A stretch of 24,444 nt of DNA, taken from assembly GCA_009785015.1 (NCBI GenBank), contig WQXD01000025.1:1-24444 (forward strand), written 5' to 3'. Origin of the DNA: Oscillospiraceae bacterium. GTDB lineage: Bacteria > Bacillota_A > Clostridia > Oscillospirales > WRJC01. Shown piece by piece: positions 22,653 through 24,444 of this stretch. The position numbers and the translations under genes are program-made. The notes beneath the pieces are model-generated. The model had not been told where the DNA came from and searched no databases. It saw only the letters and a list, made by a program, of their open reading frames with translations. Positions within the stretch are counted from its first letter, which is position 1, and every line of letters begins with the position of its first letter.

Positions 22653-24109
22653 TTTTTCTGCGCTGAGGGCGCGTTTTTTTCATAAAAAGACGTAAAATTC
22701 GGTTCTCTCATATTGACAAGCCTTTGCCCGACAAAAGCCAGCTCGCCGACTATCGCATGGTTGAAATAACCAAAATCATATACGCGCCCGTCTTTTATGA
22801 GGTCTATCATCGCCGCGGATTCTTCGTCGCTGGCGTGTTTGGTTTTCAGGGACACTTCGTAAAAAGCCGGCATCACCGTGCGGTAGCCTTCCGCGGCGAG
22901 GGCTTCGATTATTATGTTCGTTCTTTCATTATCCGCAACTGTGACCGGAACTGAAAACACATTCTGCCCCGCGTCCACATTTGTGTAATATTTCGGCGTG
23001 GATTCGCTGTATTTTGGTATGGGCAGGATTCCGATTTCGTACTCCAGATCCCTGTGGTTTATGACGTCCTGCAAGTATGTCGTGTAAAACAGCGCGCGTC
23101 CGTCCCTGAATGCGGTAACTGTCGGATAATTTCCGACAATATCCCATTTGTGCATGTATGCCGCGCCGCTTTTCATCATATCGAAAAATTTATTGTATAT
23201 ATCGACTGTGCGTTCGTTGTATGCGGAAAGCGTAGGCACGCCGTTTTCGTCCATCGTCACGGACCTGTCGCCTCCGCAATATAAAAGGGCAATGGGAAAA
23301 CACCAGTCGTGGCGAATCTCCAGCCCGAACATATCTTCTTCCATTTTCATCAGTCCGTCCCCGTTCAAGTCGGCAAAGTTGGCTACTACTATCGGAAAGA
23401 ATCTGTCAAGAGTCCACTCGCCTTTAAGAGCGGCGGCATACGGGTATTCGATACCGAGATCGGTAAATAAATTTTTATTGAATAATAAGCACCCTGTGCC
23501 GGCAAGGCCCATGTGGCTTATATCTCCGGCAAGGCTGTAGAGCCTGCCGAATGCCGACAGGTTGTGAATTATGTCGTCTGCCCACCATGGCGCGTCCAGG
23601 TCTATATACGACATATTGTCAAACAGATTGAGTATCAAATTACTTTGCGAGAATATGGACGCCGTGCTTCCGTGCAAGGCCAATAAATCGTACAAATCGT
23701 CACCGGAACTAATCGTCTTTTGGGCTGCGGTGGCATTCACATCGCCGCTGTCGTCTATATCAAACACTATATTGAATCTTTCTTCAATAGTCCGGTAGCG
23801 GCCGTACACGGCGTCATTTATCAGCTCGCCGTTCTCGCTCTCCGCAGCCAAGTCCGTTTTATGGGGCATTTGGTCGCGTACGTGTATGGTGAACTCATAT
23901 CCTTCAAAATCCCTTTCCGGCAGCTTGTCCGTCACGGCCGCCGCTATCGGTTCGGTATTTTTTTCGGCGTGTTCCTTTTCATTTTTATCACTGGCGGTAT
24001 CGGCGCACGAATATAGAAATGTTAGAAATGTCACAGCAAGCATGGTCAGCGCGATAATCTGACATAAACATTTGATACTGAATTTATTTTTGCGGTTTGT
24101 TTCGTTCAT
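22631..24109 (-). CDS. Extracellular solute-binding lipoprotein of a carbohydrate ABC transporter
   Basis: A 492-residue substrate-binding protein of the bacterial solute-binding type 1 fold, as used by sugar ABC importers of Clostridia and Paenibacillus. ATG 24109 has GGGGGA upstream. A hydrophobic segment ends in the lipobox LYSC (Cys35), followed by a Ser/Glu-rich linker. Later marks are DFEGYEFTIHVRD, LINDAVYGRYRTIEERFNI, YDLLALHGSTAS, DAPWWADDIIHNLSAFGRLYSLAGDIS, LLFNKNLFTDLGIEYPY, DLNGDGLMKMEEDMFGLEI, ALFYTTYLQDVINHRDLEYEIGILPIPKYS, and DEESAAMIDLIKDGRVYDFGYF near the end. No permease or ATPase genes are visible here, so the transport partners must be elsewhere or it is an orphan binding protein. 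Its last residues are encoded by a 13-bp repeat. A strong own promoter precedes it. Confidence 0.88.
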   Translation of the reverse strand: MNETNRKNKFSIKCLCQIIALTMLAVTFLTFLYSCADTASDKNEKEHAEKNTEPIAAAVTDKLPERDFEGYEFTIHVRDQMPHKTDLAAESENGELINDAVYGRYRTIEERFNIVFDIDDSGDVNATAAQKTISSGDDLYDLLALHGSTASIFSQSNLILNLFDNMSYIDLDAPWWADDIIHNLSAFGRLYSLAGDISHMGLAGTGCLLFNKNLFTDLGIEYPYAAALKGEWTLDRFFPIVVANFADLNGDGLMKMEEDMFGLEIRHDWCFPIALLYCGGDRSVTMDENGVPTLSAYNERTVDIYNKFFDMMKSGAAYMHKWDIVGNYPTVTAFRDGRALFYTTYLQDVINHRDLEYEIGILPIPKYSESTPKYYTNVDAGQNVFSVPVTVADNERTNIIIEALAAEGYRTVMPAFYEVSLKTKHASDEESAAMIDLIKDGRVYDFGYFNHAIVGELAFVGQRLVNMREPNFTSFYEKNAPSAQKNLDKLDK

Positions 24110-24142
24110 AAATTAATCCCCCACTTTGATTATTATACTATT

Positions 24143-24171
24143 ATTATAGGGTTTAATTGTACATTTGTCAA
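24143..24171 (-). promoter_or_regulatory. Consensus sigma-A promoter of the solute-binding protein gene
   Basis: On the minus strand a perfect TTGACA (24171-24166) and a perfect TATAAT (24148-24143) are spaced 17 bp. A second TATAAT lies about 11 bp downstream. The start is near 24136, leaving a leader of about 27 nt. It lies between this gene and the partial paralog upstream, so the paralogs are separately transcribed. Confidence 0.8.
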
Positions 24172-24211
24172 GCATTTATTGTTTTTTCGACCGGAGAGCG
24201 GCGATTTGGGT

Positions 24212-24444
24212 TTAATCGAACAACTCCATGGTTTTTTCTATACTTTTGTTTATCTTGTCGAGGTGTTTGTCAACCTGAGAGGCAATATCGATTTTTTTGC
24301 CGCTGCCTGTCTGTATGTGTATCAGCATATAAAACTCGGAAGTCCAGCCATAGACGCAGCCCACGTCGAACGAGCCGGAATCCCTTATGATCTCAAGCAT
24401 GTCTATCGAATCGTCGTTGCGCAGACGCTTCTGCGAAACCGCCA
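24212..24444 (-). CDS. Extracellular solute-binding protein, C-terminal part (runs off right edge)
   Basis: An open minus-strand frame enters from the right edge and stops at TAA 24214-24212. The visible 77 or so residues read VSQKRLRNDDSIDMLEII, then RDSGSFDVGCVYGW, HIQTGSGKKIDIAS and INKSIEKTMELFD. The NDDSIDMLEII..SG.FDVG pattern corresponds to DEESAAMIDLIKDGRVYDFG of the complete solute-binding protein at 22631-24109, so this is the C-terminal tail of a paralog whose main part lies outside. An internal ATG at 24400 is not a real start, because the frame is open upstream of it. Sequence identity to the neighbour is low, so it is not a recent duplication. Confidence 0.7.
   Translation of the reverse strand, partial: AVSQKRLRNDDSIDMLEIIRDSGSFDVGCVYGWTSEFYMLIHIQTGSGKKIDIASQVDKHLDKINKSIEKTMELFD

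Overview
This window looks like chromosomal DNA from an anaerobic low-to-mid-GC Gram-positive bacterium, most likely an uncultured member of the Clostridia (Bacillota). The evidence is a sortase-type wall-anchored protein, an S-layer-homology (SLH) protein, lipoproteins, a CotH-like kinase, strong GGAGG-type ribosome binding sites, sigma-A promoters of the TTGAxA-17-TGnTATAAT kind, and the Firmicutes lepA-hemW gene pair. No rRNA, tRNA, CRISPR array, transposase or phage gene was seen.

Layout. Bases 1-218 hold the start of a URO-D-like gene that leaves the window on the left. Bases 472-3945 encode a 1157-residue wall-anchored adhesin: signal peptide, thioester-like domain, CnaB-type stalk repeats, a Pro/Thr/Glu-rich spacer made of 18-bp repeats, and a PPQTG sorting signal. 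Bases 3954-8659 (minus) form one AT-richer operon: an AraC-type regulator with an effector-binding domain, a 135-residue single-span membrane protein, and two ABC half-exporters, joined by 8-nt gene overlaps. A divergent promoter then drives a metallo-beta-lactamase-fold hydrolase and a PLP aminotransferase (8847-10626).

Bases 10716-14033 (minus) hold two envelope genes: an SLH-anchored protein with three CnaB domains, and a lipoprotein combining a chagasin-like domain with a DUF6273-like domain. A second URO-D-like gene (14244-15497, plus) converges on a secreted CotH-family kinase (15514-17235, minus).

The right third holds lepA and hemW as an operon, then a GH127 beta-L-arabinofuranosidase with its own promoter (20508-22379). 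Last comes a minus-strand run of extracellular solute-binding protein genes: one partial at the right edge, one complete (22631-24109), and one frameshifted C-terminal remnant (22399-22603). Sugar-binding lipoproteins, GH127 and URO-D-like proteins together suggest a plant- or glycan-degrading gut-type lifestyle; that is inference.

The most notable points are the thioester-type domain with Lys in the expected Gln position, the AraC/mini-adaptor/ABC/ABC operon, the solute-binding protein array with its 13-bp repeat at a stop codon, the chagasin-DUF6273 lipoprotein, and a possible ATT start for hemW. I see no clearly new defence or mobile system.
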